Part shown: piece by piece, positions 8,655-17,986 of the stretch
How positions within the stretch are numbered: the stretch's first letter is position 1
Layout of the letters: every line of letters starts with the position of its first letter
Notes under the pieces: generated by a model
Told to the model about the DNA's origin: nothing
Seen by the model: the letters and a program-made list of their open reading frames with translations, nothing else
The model's database searches: none
From: Zhongshania aliphaticivorans
Lineage (GTDB): Bacteria; Pseudomonadota; Gammaproteobacteria; Pseudomonadales; Spongiibacteraceae
Length of the DNA: 64,000 nucleotides
Direction of reading: 5' to 3'
Assembly: GCF_902705875.1 (NCBI RefSeq)
Contig: NZ_CACSIK010000001.1
Span: forward strand, 2,661,166 to 2,725,165
Made by a program: the position numbers and the translations under genes

Positions 8655-11600
8655 TTAAGCAAGCAAATTTTGTGCTTTCATATCGCGAATACACTTTTGT
8701 ATAAATCGCTGATCAAGGTGTGGGATATCAGGCATTAGCGTTTGGAAATTGTCGCAGTCAGAACCGAAATGATGTGCTGGGTACGGCATATGGAACGCGC
8801 TCATCAATGCGATAACTGAATGCTGCTTACGCTCCTCGGGTAATGACTTAAGTTTTTGCTCGAAGCGCTGCACCCATTCCTGATGGTCATCAATACGAGT
8901 GATGCTATAGCCTTCCGCCTCAATCCAGTCGACAAAGGCATCAAGGGAGCAGCCATCGTCGTAATGGTAATTTGAGATATACACGTTCTTGTAGCCATCG
9001 GTGTTTAGCTTGCGCCCAGCCGTCACAGTCTGTGCCACAATATTAACCGGCAAACCGTTATAGTGGCCTTGTTGGAGCTGCCCCTTATCATCTAACTGAT
9101 AAAATGAGCGCGGTGCCAAGCCCGTTTCAATCACACTGAATAACAAGCGGGTGAACATGTCATCCGTATTGATTTGAGCACCATAGCGATCATGCGCCAA
9201 CATCATGTCGCCACGGAAAACATTAACGGGAATACCGAAATTCGCATGGGCGTCCTGAAGCAAGACCTCCCCTGCCCACTTGCTAATCCCATAGCCTGCC
9301 GCGTAGGAATCAGTCAGTTTTACACACTCACGGAGCGGGGCGTCTTCATTAAAGCCATTGCTGACATCTAAATAGGCATTGGCAGCCACGGAGGACACAA
9401 AATCAATTGGCTTTCTTTTGCTCAATAGCGCCAGCCTGATAATTTCTGCTGTCGCCACCACATTCGCGTAAAAGAAGTTTTGATAAGTCATCATGTGATT
9501 CACCAAGGCCGCCACGTGGACAATACGGTCAAGCTCTTGGGTCAATCGGCGATGGGTGTTTTTGTCTAGCCCCATATCAGGCTCACCCACATCACCCGCG
9601 AGCACTTCAAGGTGTTTGCTCGCCAAATCTGAATAATCCTTATTCAGTGCTGCATCTGTACTGAAAACCGCGTCAAGCCGGCGGCGAGCACTTGCGTCAT
9701 CTTGAGCCCGTATTAAGCACACAACCTTACCACCCACGGCAGCTGCTTTTTGTAACAATTCCATACACACAAAGCGGCCAAGAAAACCATTTGCGCCAGT
9801 CAGTAGAAACACTTTCTCTTCGTCAACCATCGGCTTAGAAGTACTGGCACTTACTAGGTCCTCTTCACTTAAAAATCGGTTGAGCTTCAAGTCAGAAGCA
9901 AAAATTTCTTTTGCATCTTTACCGTGTATTGACTCAAAGCTCACACCACCATCACCACTCAGCGCCTTGTCGATCATCGCCGACCAGCGCGCTATATCGG
10001 CAGTCGGACTCAAGATAAGATCCGCTGGCAGATTAACCCCGAAAACTTCTTCCAATGTAAGTGAAAACGAGACCGCTGCCAGAGAGTCACCGCCAAGGTC
10101 AGTAAAATTGCCGTCGCTGTCAGCCGTAATACTCTCAATATTGAGAGTCACCTTTAAGGTTTCGCTGACTTTCTCTGCCGTCGTCATATTGCTACCGGGA
10201 TCCTTAAGGCGCTTCATTGCCTCGTCCCGCTGGCTACCATCTGCCTCGTACATCGCCTCCAAGCGCTGGCCGTACTTTTTCTTGAGTGCAGGCATCAGGC
10301 GTTTTCTCACACTGGATAATAAGCCGTTTTCCTGCGAGAAAGGTTCTAACTCGATGAGAAAGTCACGGGGAAGCTCAAAGCTTTTAATGTCTTTTTCTTT
10401 CGCGACTCGGGCCATTTCGCGGCGCAGCAAGGCCTTGAGGTCAGCATCAGTGGCATTGACTCCAATCAGTGAGGCCACCGCGTCGAGATCGGGCACAACA
10501 ACAGCCAGTAAATAAGCCTGCAGAGAATTACCGTAGAGAAAAATCTGTTTTATTGCAGCGCTGCCGCTTTCGTACTTTGTCTGTAATGCGCCAAGCGCAA
10601 CATACTCGCCCTGAGACAACTTGAGCACGTCCTTAACGCGGTCGACAACTCTTATTTCGCCGGGACCAATCTCCTCAACAATGTCACCGGTTAATGAAAA
10701 TCCATCTTCATCAAACAAGCCTGCCGTCGCTTTGGGATCTTTGTAATAGCCGGCGATGCCAACCTCACTTTTATAGCAAAGCTCTCCCCTTGGGTATGGC
10801 TTGTCAGAGGTGTAATAACCCAACTCAGGAACGTTGCGCAATTTATACTCTGACACTGAGTTTTCCTGAATTTTGCCATTCAATGAAATACTGCCACTGC
10901 CGGATTCGGTATTGCCATAGCCATCGATCAAGTGAAACTCAAAACACTCTGCCATAAACTCACGAACGGCTGGAGATGTCGGTGCACCGCCCACCATCCC
11001 ACTGAGAAGACGATTACCGAGGAAATTCTCGCCCATATCAGCCTTCACGTCTGCCGCCGCTGACGCCTCATCTTCGCCCTCGCGGACTCGCTTAGCCACT
11101 TCATTCTGATAATGCTGATAGATCAGCTCAAATACTCGGGGAAAGAAACTAAGGCGAGAGGGATTAGTCAGCCTAACATCCTCAAACAAGGTCGACATAT
11201 CAGGCTTTAAAGTAAAGCTACAAAGACCACCAGCGGTTAAACAATAAACCGGCATAGAACGGCCAAGAATATGATTTAACGGCGCATAACACACAGAAAT
11301 TTGTGGATATATGGCAGGAGCTTTTAGCAGGTTTTCCCACATTCGCTTCATAGATTTCTCTAAAAGCATTGCTCCCTTGGGTTTACCGGTACTGCCAGAC
11401 GAATGCAGAATTCCCGCCAGCCTATCTTCCCCTAGTGGGTGTATTGGCAAAGGTTGCCAAGCTTTAGATTTACCCAATTCAAGTAACTCTTGCAGCGACG
11501 TCAAGGAAATCGGTAAACCGGAATCGGCAATCAATGTCTCAACTTCGCGGTATATTTGCAGGTCTGCATCGTCGCGGGGCTCGAAATCAAAAACAACAAG

Positions 11601-12179
11601 ACTCTTAATACCACCGTGACGAATTGTGTGTTCTGCAGCCACTTTTAAGTCGGCCACACTGGCAAAAACCGTGACGGGATTAATATTTGCAATGGTTTCG
11701 TCTAAATCGCTACCCGAGGTCATGCTTTGCATTGGCACGGTCACCGCTTGAGCGTACAGCGTAGCGATATCAATTAGCTGATAGTCAATACTGGCAAAGC
11801 CAATGATAAAGACCATATCGTCTGGTTTTACACGGTGTTCCTTGCTGTGCTGCCAAGCACAGGCTAGGTTGTGAATGCGCTGCTGAAGCTCACGAAATGT
11901 GACGCCGGCAAAGGCCTGCTGATAGTTTCGGTAATGCTTATTCGTGCTGGCATTTTTTTCAATGTTATAAGCACGTTCCTGCAAGGCTGGACGCTCAGCA
12001 TAACGGGAAAAAAGCACTTCAATTTTTTCTACAAGTGATAGCTCCGGGTTTAGTGCTTCATCAATAACGGCTTTATCCGGCATAAACTTAAGAACACTGG
12101 GATCTTGCGCAATAATTTTTTTAGCGCGTGCCTTTAATTTATTAATCCGCTCATCTGAAACACTGGTTCTATCACTCAT
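8655..12179 (-). CDS. car: Carboxylic acid reductase (adenylation-carrier-reductase)
   Basis: A 1174-residue three-domain enzyme that reduces a carboxylic acid to the aldehyde using ATP and NADPH. The adenylation domain (about 1-640) has the phosphate loop HSSGSTGKPKGA (259-270) and the core YGNTESG near 421. The carrier domain has LGGDSL, with Ser699 as the phosphopantetheine site. The thioester reductase domain (about 785-1174) has TGANGFLG (794-801), SSVAANA near 929 and a YGISK pair Tyr963/Lys967. Length and order match known bacterial CARs. Activity requires a phosphopantetheinyl transferase, and none is seen here. The start has AAGGA 8 bases upstream. The SDR upstream could reduce the aldehyde further. 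Aromatic or fatty acid preference cannot be told. Confidence 0.93.
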   Translation of the reverse strand: MSDRTSVSDERINKLKARAKKIIAQDPSVLKFMPDKAVIDEALNPELSLVEKIEVLFSRYAERPALQERAYNIEKNASTNKHYRNYQQAFAGVTFRELQQRIHNLACAWQHSKEHRVKPDDMVFIIGFASIDYQLIDIATLYAQAVTVPMQSMTSGSDLDETIANINPVTVFASVADLKVAAEHTIRHGGIKSLVVFDFEPRDDADLQIYREVETLIADSGLPISLTSLQELLELGKSKAWQPLPIHPLGEDRLAGILHSSGSTGKPKGAMLLEKSMKRMWENLLKAPAIYPQISVCYAPLNHILGRSMPVYCLTAGGLCSFTLKPDMSTLFEDVRLTNPSRLSFFPRVFELIYQHYQNEVAKRVREGEDEASAAADVKADMGENFLGNRLLSGMVGGAPTSPAVREFMAECFEFHLIDGYGNTESGSGSISLNGKIQENSVSEYKLRNVPELGYYTSDKPYPRGELCYKSEVGIAGYYKDPKATAGLFDEDGFSLTGDIVEEIGPGEIRVVDRVKDVLKLSQGEYVALGALQTKYESGSAAIKQIFLYGNSLQAYLLAVVVPDLDAVASLIGVNATDADLKALLRREMARVAKEKDIKSFELPRDFLIELEPFSQENGLLSSVRKRLMPALKKKYGQRLEAMYEADGSQRDEAMKRLKDPGSNMTTAEKVSETLKVTLNIESITADSDGNFTDLGGDSLAAVSFSLTLEEVFGVNLPADLILSPTADIARWSAMIDKALSGDGGVSFESIHGKDAKEIFASDLKLNRFLSEEDLVSASTSKPMVDEEKVFLLTGANGFLGRFVCMELLQKAAAVGGKVVCLIRAQDDASARRRLDAVFSTDAALNKDYSDLASKHLEVLAGDVGEPDMGLDKNTHRRLTQELDRIVHVAALVNHMMTYQNFFYANVVATAEIIRLALLSKRKPIDFVSSVAANAYLDVSNGFNEDAPLRECVKLTDSYAAGYGISKWAGEVLLQDAHANFGIPVNVFRGDMMLAHDRYGAQINTDDMFTRLLFSVIETGLAPRSFYQLDDKGQLQQGHYNGLPVNIVAQTVTAGRKLNTDGYKNVYISNYHYDDGCSLDAFVDWIEAEGYSITRIDDHQEWVQRFEQKLKSLPEERKQHSVIALMSAFHMPYPAHHFGSDCDNFQTLMPDIPHLDQRFIQKCIRDMKAQNLLA

Positions 12180-12365
12180 GATGCAGTCCTTAGTAAGGCA
12201 TTCTTTTGATGCGTCATTTTTTAAGCTCAGCCAAGCTTGTAGGCATATCGACTACAGAATAAATAACGTGATTTAATCGCTAACTAGATTGTTAGTTTTT
12301 ATTATTGGCGGCTCTAATAATTATTATGTACTTAGAAATTTATCAGACCCTATATTGATATTTTT

Positions 12366-13322
12366 CTACTCAATATCTAGGCGCTCACCTAACCACTGCT
12401 CGGCTTGCGCCCAAAGCTGGTCAGCAATTTCAACACTCAGCGCGTGAGGCAGCACCCCGCTAACAAAGTTTGGTTTTTCCACCAATTCTGCCACTTTACA
12501 GTCTTCAAGATATAAACCGCCTTTATCTTGTAACTCCTCGCTCAACGCTGCCCATACGCTTGTGGCCGCGCCACTGGCTATGGTTTTATCGGTGCCCTCG
12601 GCGACAGCAGCAATCTGGGCGATCCCTTTCTCATCCATGCTGCGGGTCAGCCCAGTTTCATGGATCACACCGGGATGAACCGCTAAACAAGTCACTCCGT
12701 ATTTTTGCAGCCGAGTGTGTAAAGCAATAGACAAAAGGCTGCTAGCGGTTTTAGATCGCCCGTAGGCAACCATTGGAATGTAATCCTTTTTCTCGCAATT
12801 AAAATCGTCAAAGTTGATATCGGAAATTTGATGGGCAATCGACGTCAAGGTGATCACTCGAGCGTTTTGTGTCTTTTTCAGCAAAGGAGATAATAGTGCG
12901 GAAAGCAACATATGCCCCAAGTAGTTGACCGCCATCTGGGACTCTAGGCCATCAATCAACTTTTTGGGCACGCCCATAATCCCGGCATTAGAAATCAGTA
13001 CATCTAGCTGTGTATAACGTTCATTGATACGTGCTGCAAAAGCCCGAATACTCGGCTTGGAAGACAAATCCAGCTCTTCAACAATAAAGTTGTCTTTACC
13101 GGTAGACGTGCTTAGCTCTTGAGCCACTTGCAGACCCACCTGCTTATCCCTAACTGTTAAAATCACGGTAGCGCCAGAGCCCCCCAAAACCCGCGCAGTC
13201 TCTTTACCCAGCCCAGTATTTGCACCGGTAACTATCATTATCTTTCCGGTGAGATCGTAATGGCTTGCTACTTCTTGAGCTGTCGTTTTTGCGTTATAGG
13301 GTGTTTCTACGGGGAGCTGCAT
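12366..13322 (-). CDS. Short-chain dehydrogenase (retinol dehydrogenase-like)
   Basis: An SDR of about 318 residues from the chosen start. The cofactor motif is TGANTGLGKE, the NNAG-equivalent is SNAGIMG, and the catalytic pair is in YGRSK. The long form and the VNYLGHMLLSALL stretch resemble the retinol dehydrogenase / WW-domain oxidoreductase group, which act on aldehydes, alcohols and ketones of lipophilic substrates. I start it at the ATG at 13322, because AAAGG lies 8 bases before it, whereas the upstream ATG at 13349 has no such signal. It lies 187 bases upstream of the carboxylic acid reductase on the same strand, so it may act on the aldehyde made by that enzyme (inference). Confidence 0.83.
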   Translation of the reverse strand: MQLPVETPYNAKTTAQEVASHYDLTGKIMIVTGANTGLGKETARVLGGSGATVILTVRDKQVGLQVAQELSTSTGKDNFIVEELDLSSKPSIRAFAARINERYTQLDVLISNAGIMGVPKKLIDGLESQMAVNYLGHMLLSALLSPLLKKTQNARVITLTSIAHQISDINFDDFNCEKKDYIPMVAYGRSKTASSLLSIALHTRLQKYGVTCLAVHPGVIHETGLTRSMDEKGIAQIAAVAEGTDKTIASGAATSVWAALSEELQDKGGLYLEDCKVAELVEKPNFVSGVLPHALSVEIADQLWAQAEQWLGERLDIE

Positions 13323-13571
13323 AATATGAACCTTTAGGACGTCATTCATTTATTGATGGTATGTCGTTATTTTAAACCCTTGGTAATCTGGGAATATCGG
13401 CTAGCCGACAATTGCTTAAATTATTTCAACCCCATCACCTAAACGGATCAAAGCGACATTAACCACCATGCCGGAACACAACAATCATTGAGACTGCGAT
13501 CATTCAATTAATTTTTTATCTGTTTTATTGGTTTTTTTTATTTTTTCGTCACGCTAAAAACAGCATTCCCA

Positions 13572-14282
13572 TTATAAACCTTGCGGCTTACTGGATTCTC
13601 TATTGCTATCAGCCAGCGCGATAAGACGACCGATATCTCGAATTTTTACCCCCCTGTAAACCAACTCGATTATCTCGGCCTCTTCCCAACGCTTCAGTAA
13701 CTGGTTAACGGTTTGTCTAGTAACACCGAGCATATTAGCCAAGTCATCCTGTTTAAGCGCCAACTTAAAGGCTCCGTCACTAATTTTTTCCCCCATCGAG
13801 AACGCCAGGTCGCGTAATCGTCCAGCCAGCCTGGCTTCAATATCTAAAACCGACAAATCCTGCAGAAATTGGTAGAGCCAAAACTGCCGGTAACTGGCAG
13901 CTTTAAGCAGAAGCTCATTGACGGCAGGATATTTTGCACGCAGCTGATCAAAGCTTTCTCGAGGCAAAATCCCTAATTCAGATTTCGCCATAGATGTTGC
14001 AGTGAAAAGGCTTTTTGAATTGGTGATAACGTAAAGATCACCAATGATAGTCGGCGGGTGACAGATATTCAGCACCATCTCATTGCCGTTAAAACCAAAA
14101 GCACTGAGTTTAATACTGCCCGAGCGGATCTCATAAATCCCGGCCAAGAAATCGCCCTTGCTATAGAGCACCTGTCCATTTTTTAAGTCAATAGAACTCA
14201 TTTTGGAACGAAATTCCGAGCGAATTTCCTCAGGAAGTACTTGAATCCAACTGGATTTAAAATGCTCTTTTAGTGTTGGCAT
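13572..14282 (-). CDS. Crp/Fnr-family transcriptional regulator
   Basis: A 236-residue regulator. Its N-terminal cyclic-nucleotide-binding beta-roll (about residues 15-120) contains GQVLYSKGDFLAGIYEIRSG. Its C-terminal winged helix has the recognition region LANMLGVTRQTVNQLLKRW (about 180-200). There is no FNR-type cysteine cluster near the N-terminus, so iron-sulphur oxygen sensing is unlikely. The ligand is unknown. It follows two crotonase genes with only 34 bases between, suggesting co-transcription and possible feedback on that operon. AAGGTGG precedes the ATG. Confidence 0.88.
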   Translation of the reverse strand: MPTLKEHFKSSWIQVLPEEIRSEFRSKMSSIDLKNGQVLYSKGDFLAGIYEIRSGSIKLSAFGFNGNEMVLNICHPPTIIGDLYVITNSKSLFTATSMAKSELGILPRESFDQLRAKYPAVNELLLKAASYRQFWLYQFLQDLSVLDIEARLAGRLRDLAFSMGEKISDGAFKLALKQDDLANMLGVTRQTVNQLLKRWEEAEIIELVYRGVKIRDIGRLIALADSNRESSKPQGL

Positions 14283-14316
14283 TTAATCCACACCACCTTA
14301 CGGCACGCCTCTTGAT

Positions 14317-15081
14317 CTAGCGATTCGATTTTGAGACCTGACTCAATCTGTCATTCATTTCCGAAAAATCCACCTCATTATTGTGCGGCCGTGACCAAGC
14401 ATCTTCAAAGCTCAAGCCTTCAGTAAGGGTGGTGGCCCAACCATTGTTCATTAATTTGCGAATACCCATCACCGCAGAGGTCCGGTTAGCGGCGATTTGT
14501 TTCGCCTTTTCCATGGTCTCTTCTAACAAGCTATCTGGACTGCAGATTTTATTAACCATACCCCAGTCAAAGGCAGTTTGCACATCAATCAACTGACCTG
14601 ACAAACTCATTTCCCGCGCCCGATTAATCCCTACCAGGCGGGAAAGTCTTTGTGACATACCCCATGTTGGCATAACACCCACTTTGGCATGGGTATCACC
14701 AAATCGAGCTGTACTAGAAGCGTAAAGGAAGTCGCAACACATCGCCATTTCTAATCCGCCAGTCACAACTATTCCGTTGATCGCACCAATAAGCGGCTTT
14801 CTACAATTGGCAAATGCAGCAACAAACTCTTTATCGTTGTCCAAAACATTACCTTCACCGGCACCGCTGATTTCTTTCAGATCAACGCCTGCACAGAAAG
14901 CCCGCCCCGCCCCCGTCAGCACAATCGCCTTTACGCTATCATCTTGGTCTGCCTGTTTCATGGCGGCGATCAGCCCAGCGGTCAAACCCGCAGAAATCGC
15001 ATTTAGACTTTCGGGACGGTTTAGGGTAATAAGCATCACCCCATCAGACACTTCTGTTAGGACTGGCTGTTGATCAGACAT
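14317..15081 (-). CDS. Enoyl-CoA hydratase/isomerase family protein
   Basis: A crotonase-fold protein of 254 residues. The CoA/oxyanion motif is RAFCAGVDLKEISGAG. The second oxyanion segment is TGGLEMAMCCD, which keeps the glutamate equivalent to rat crotonase Glu144. The Glu164 position is replaced: the segment reads FGDTHAKVGVMPTWG, with His where Glu is expected. Plain hydration of enoyl-CoA may therefore not be its reaction; isomerase, hydrolase or another CoA chemistry is possible. The ATG at 15081 is chosen because GGAGAAG sits just before it; the frame is open to an ATG at 15093 that overlaps that signal. It sits between another crotonase and a Crp regulator. Confidence 0.86.
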   Translation of the reverse strand: MSDQQPVLTEVSDGVMLITLNRPESLNAISAGLTAGLIAAMKQADQDDSVKAIVLTGAGRAFCAGVDLKEISGAGEGNVLDNDKEFVAAFANCRKPLIGAINGIVVTGGLEMAMCCDFLYASSTARFGDTHAKVGVMPTWGMSQRLSRLVGINRAREMSLSGQLIDVQTAFDWGMVNKICSPDSLLEETMEKAKQIAANRTSAVMGIRKLMNNGWATTLTEGLSFEDAWSRPHNNEVDFSEMNDRLSQVSKSNR

Positions 15082-15125
15082 AAACTTCTCCATTTCTAAT
15101 TAGTATTGCCCAGAACTTAAAAGCC

Positions 15126-15917
15126 CTAGCGGCGATCTTTAAAGTTTGCGGCGCGCTTTTCCATACCAGCACGGACCGATTCAATTTGATTTTCAGACAT
15201 CATCAACTCGCCTTGGAGCTTTTCTTCCATCTGTAGACCCTTGCGATCGTCACCATGCCAGCTGTCGTTGTAGAGGCGCTTGGCCGCACAAACGGCATCA
15301 GGGTTTTTACTCGCTATTTCTTCAGCAATTTTATAAGCATCTTCAAAGGGGGTATCGCTGAGGCGGGTAACAAGGCCTAGGCTCGCACCTTCATCGGCAT
15401 AAAAAACTCTCCCCGTAAAAGTCAGCTCCTTTGCCACATCAATACGTACCAGATCGCGCAGCGTTTGGGTTGCCGACATATCTGGAACCAGCCCCCATTT
15501 CACTTCCATTACCGACAGCCGAGTTTCAGGATGAGCAATGCGTATGTCTGCGCCCAAGGCGATTTGTAGGCCGCCGCCAAAGGCAACGCCATGAAGCGCA
15601 CAAATAACGGGAACAGGCAGTTGCTTCCAGCAATACGCCGACGCCTGCGCTTCGTTGGGATAGCTGCCGTTGCTATTGATGAAGGGATTCGGAGCGTCCT
15701 TATCATCGGCGAAGTTACTCAGGTCTAAACCAGCGCAAAAGGCCCTGCCCTCGCCGGATATCACCGCCACGCGAACTGATCGATTCGATTTAATTGATTC
15801 CGCTGCCGCAACCAAGGCATGCATCAGCTCTATGGTAATCGCATTCATTTTTTCTGGGCGATTCAGGCGCACATCTGCTATGTGGTTTTTAATCGTCACC
15901 GTGACCAATTCAGTCAT
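15126..15917 (-). CDS. Enoyl-CoA hydratase/isomerase family protein
   Basis: A 263-residue crotonase-fold protein. RAFCAGLDLSNF is the first oxyanion and CoA motif. The second segment reads AFGGGLQIALGAD, so the residue equivalent to Glu144 is Gln. The Glu164 position is kept in SVMEVKWGLVPDMSATQ. It is thus the mirror image of its downstream neighbour, which keeps the first glutamate and loses the second. The protein is probably the first gene of a three-gene operon with the second crotonase and the Crp regulator. An operator-like palindrome lies about 80 bases upstream. Substrate and reaction are unknown. Confidence 0.86.
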   Translation of the reverse strand: MTELVTVTIKNHIADVRLNRPEKMNAITIELMHALVAAAESIKSNRSVRVAVISGEGRAFCAGLDLSNFADDKDAPNPFINSNGSYPNEAQASAYCWKQLPVPVICALHGVAFGGGLQIALGADIRIAHPETRLSVMEVKWGLVPDMSATQTLRDLVRIDVAKELTFTGRVFYADEGASLGLVTRLSDTPFEDAYKIAEEIASKNPDAVCAAKRLYNDSWHGDDRKGLQMEEKLQGELMMSENQIESVRAGMEKRAANFKDRR

Positions 15918-15996
15918 CGTTTAGAGTCTCTATTATCTTTATTCACTTAGCAGCACAGCACCAAAAACACTGCATTAACCTGCTAAAAATGTATAA

Positions 15997-16025
15997 CTGT
16001 ATTACAATAAATCCATTGTAATCAG
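15997..16025. promoter_or_regulatory. Operator-like site of the TTGTAWTACAA type
   Basis: CTGTATTACAA at 15997-16007 matches the recurring palindrome TTGTAWTACAA at 10 of 11 positions. A half-like copy, TTGTAATCAGG, follows at 16016 (TTGTAA half-site kept). The site is about 80 bases upstream of the crotonase-crotonase-Crp operon and is therefore placed as a binding site for the same unknown regulator as the perfect copies elsewhere. Confidence 0.5.
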
Positions 16026-16110
16026 GGTCTACACAACCGTCAAACCAAATTCTAAGCCGATCTCCCCCACCTAATTACAATGCCTTTACAGAACTCTGAC
16101 CTCCAAGCCT

Positions 16111-16557
16111 TCAAAGTCGTGTCCCGCGCAACGCTTTGTTCGCTATTAGTTTATTTGAGTCGTCACTTTTAATCGCCCCAATTGCAGCTAAGTTCATTAA
16201 ACGACGAAATCTCGGGCACTCTAAGTGGCTAGGTGCTTTACAAGCTGCAGCATGCTGAAGCCCATCACGCATTGCGGTTAACTTTTGAATTGTTTTATCC
16301 AGCTCTCCGGCTTTGCTTAGCAACAAGTCTCGATCAATTTCAGGGTTATCTTCAGTCCCTAATATTCCAGCTATTTCTTCCAGAGAAAATCCTGCAACGC
16401 GACCCAATGCAATCAGCGCAAGACGCTCGATTATACCGGCCCCAAAAACTCGGCGAATTCCTTGCCTGCCCACAGAATGTATTAAGCCTTTTTCCTCATA
16501 AAAGCGTAACGTTGACGCAGGAACACCAGATTGTTTCGCCACCTGAGAAATATCCAT
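16111..16557 (-). CDS. MerR-family transcriptional regulator
   Basis: A 148-residue MerR protein. The N-terminal winged helix starts ISQVAKQSGVPASTLRFYEE, then the dimerisation helix (about residues 75-110), then a short tail with two cysteines in ACKAPSHLECPRFRRL. That cysteine pair is not the four-cysteine iron-sulphur cluster of SoxR. The gene is divergent from a DUF2938 membrane protein, and between them lies a MerR-type promoter with a 19-bp spacer. AAGGTG precedes the ATG. The signal could be thiol-reactive or a metal, but this is inference. Confidence 0.87.
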   Translation of the reverse strand: MDISQVAKQSGVPASTLRFYEEKGLIHSVGRQGIRRVFGAGIIERLALIALGRVAGFSLEEIAGILGTEDNPEIDRDLLLSKAGELDKTIQKLTAMRDGLQHAAACKAPSHLECPRFRRLMNLAAIGAIKSDDSNKLIANKALRGTRL

Positions 16558-16565
16558 AACGCACC

Positions 16566-16596
16566 TTGACTTAAAGTTGACTTGAGGTTGTACGCT
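16566..16596 (+). promoter_or_regulatory. MerR-type promoter with SoxR-box-like dyad
   Basis: TTGACT (16566-16571) and TACGCT (16591-16596) are separated by 19 bases, the long spacing typical of promoters that MerR proteins untwist. The spacer region contains CTTAAAGTTGACTTGAGG (16570-16587), which matches the classical soxS SoxR box CCTCAAGTTAACTTGAGG at 15 of 18 positions. It would drive the DUF2938 gene and lies next to the start of the MerR gene. Confidence 0.6.
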
Positions 16597-16634
16597 AGCA
16601 CCACTTTAAAATTAATACTAGTTATGGTGCATTT

Positions 16635-17126
16635 ATGAACGAACTGATCTTTACAATTTTAATCGGAATTGGCGCAACGGCCGGGATGGATTTATGGTCT
16701 TTATTAAGGAAACAGATGTTTAACATTCCACCCACCAATTGGGGAATGGTGGGACGCTGGATCGCCTACATGAAATACGGGCAATTTCACCACACGAACA
16801 TTGCAGCATCGGACCCTTTTCGTGGTGAACAGCTCATTGGATGGACGGCGCATTATGCAATAGGCATAGCTTATGCCACCCTATTAGTCATCACTGGTGG
16901 GACGGAGTGGATACACAACCCATCGATTGGCCCTGCTCTCACAGTGGGCATTGCCACCGTTGTCGCTCCCTTCTTTATATTGCAGCCAGGAATGGGAGCA
17001 GGGTTTGCTGCGTGTCGGACGCCCAAGCCAAACTCAGTTAGACTACAAAGCGTCATCAACCATGCCGTATTTGGCTTTGGCTTATTCCTCTCAGCGCTGA
17101 TAATCAAATGTACTTTTTCGCAATAA
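16635..17126 (+). CDS. DUF2938 family membrane protein
   Basis: A 163-residue protein with about four membrane segments (residues 1-20, 75-95, 100-125 and 140-160). It carries the family features GIGATAGMDLWSLLRKQ near the start, GWTAHYAIGIAYA in the middle and PGMGAGFAACRTPKP, LQSVINHAVFGFGL near the end. These fit DUF2938, a family of small membrane proteins without established function that is often found beside MerR-type regulators. An alternative in-frame reading from an ATG at 16624 is not supported by a better ribosome binding site. Expression is probably controlled by the divergent MerR protein. Confidence 0.75.
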   Translation: MNELIFTILIGIGATAGMDLWSLLRKQMFNIPPTNWGMVGRWIAYMKYGQFHHTNIAASDPFRGEQLIGWTAHYAIGIAYATLLVITGGTEWIHNPSIGPALTVGIATVVAPFFILQPGMGAGFAACRTPKPNSVRLQSVINHAVFGFGLFLSALIIKCTFSQ

Positions 17127-17296
17127 TTATTGCACTCAGAATGGTGCGCGAAAAAATCTACAGGTAACGGATGGCAAACACGACGAAGATGCGCTCCGAC
17201 TTAAAAAGCCTTAAGTATGATGCGCTGCCATTGGTGTCAACTTGAGCCCATCCTCAGTTGTTCTGAAAGATATGCGCACGATTTATAAATACCATT

Positions 17297-17986
17297 TTAT
17301 GCAGCAACACCAAATATTCGGCCTACGCCTGCGGTTAGCACCATGGCGAGCGCACCCCAGAAAGTAACTCTAACGGCACCCACAATAATTGACGCGCCGC
17401 CAACACGCGCTGCAATACCGCCAAGTAGAGCGAGAAAAACCAGTGAAGAAATGGCAACAACAGAAATAAGTTGATTACCTGGCACAACCCACGCTACAAG
17501 CAAGGGAAGTGCAGCACCCACTGTAAACGTACCTGCCGACGAAAACGCAGCTTGAATGGGCTGAGGGCTTGCATTCTCCGATATACCTATATCATCTCTT
17601 GCATGCGCACCAAGTGCATCGTGAGCCATTAGCTGCTCGGCAACTTGCTTAGCCAGAACAGCATCCAGCCCCCGGCCTTCGTATATGTCAGCGAGTTCCT
17701 CTTTTTCAGCATCTATATTTTGTTCAAGCGATTTTTTCTCAATTTCGAGGTCTGCATTTTCAGTATCTAACTGCGAACTAACCGACACGTATTCACCCGC
17801 GGCCATAGACATCGCACCGGCAACTAGTCCAGCCACGCCTGCGAGAAGAATCCCTTCATGAGCAGTACTCGCAGCGGCCACACCAATAATAAGACTTGCT
17901 GTAGATACAATTCCGTCGTTTGCACCGAGTACTGCTGCTCGTAACCAACCTGCGCGATTTGATCGATGAATTTCACTATGAATCAT
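17297..17986 (-). CDS. VIT/CCC1-family membrane transporter
   Basis: A 229-residue protein of the VIT1/CCC1 iron and manganese transporter family. Two membrane segments near the N-terminus (GANDGIVSTASLIIGVAAAS and the next helix, with AGAMSMAAGEYVSVSSQLD) are the family signature. An acidic helical region (about residues 75-130, rich in Glu and Asp) is the metal-binding insert, and three further membrane helices follow. Plant and yeast members load iron or manganese into vacuoles; bacterial members probably export or detoxify the metal. Its start overlaps the stop of the upstream GFA gene by 4 bases (ATGA), so the two are translationally coupled. Confidence 0.85.
   Translation of the reverse strand: MIHSEIHRSNRAGWLRAAVLGANDGIVSTASLIIGVAAASTAHEGILLAGVAGLVAGAMSMAAGEYVSVSSQLDTENADLEIEKKSLEQNIDAEKEELADIYEGRGLDAVLAKQVAEQLMAHDALGAHARDDIGISENASPQPIQAAFSSAGTFTVGAALPLLVAWVVPGNQLISVVAISSLVFLALLGGIAARVGGASIIVGAVRVTFWGALAMVLTAGVGRIFGVAA

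Noticed and set aside
9880..10515. 211-codon plus-strand frame inside the carboxylic acid reductase
   Set aside because: Antisense shadow of a clearly coding minus-strand gene; Ser- and Arg-rich shadow composition.
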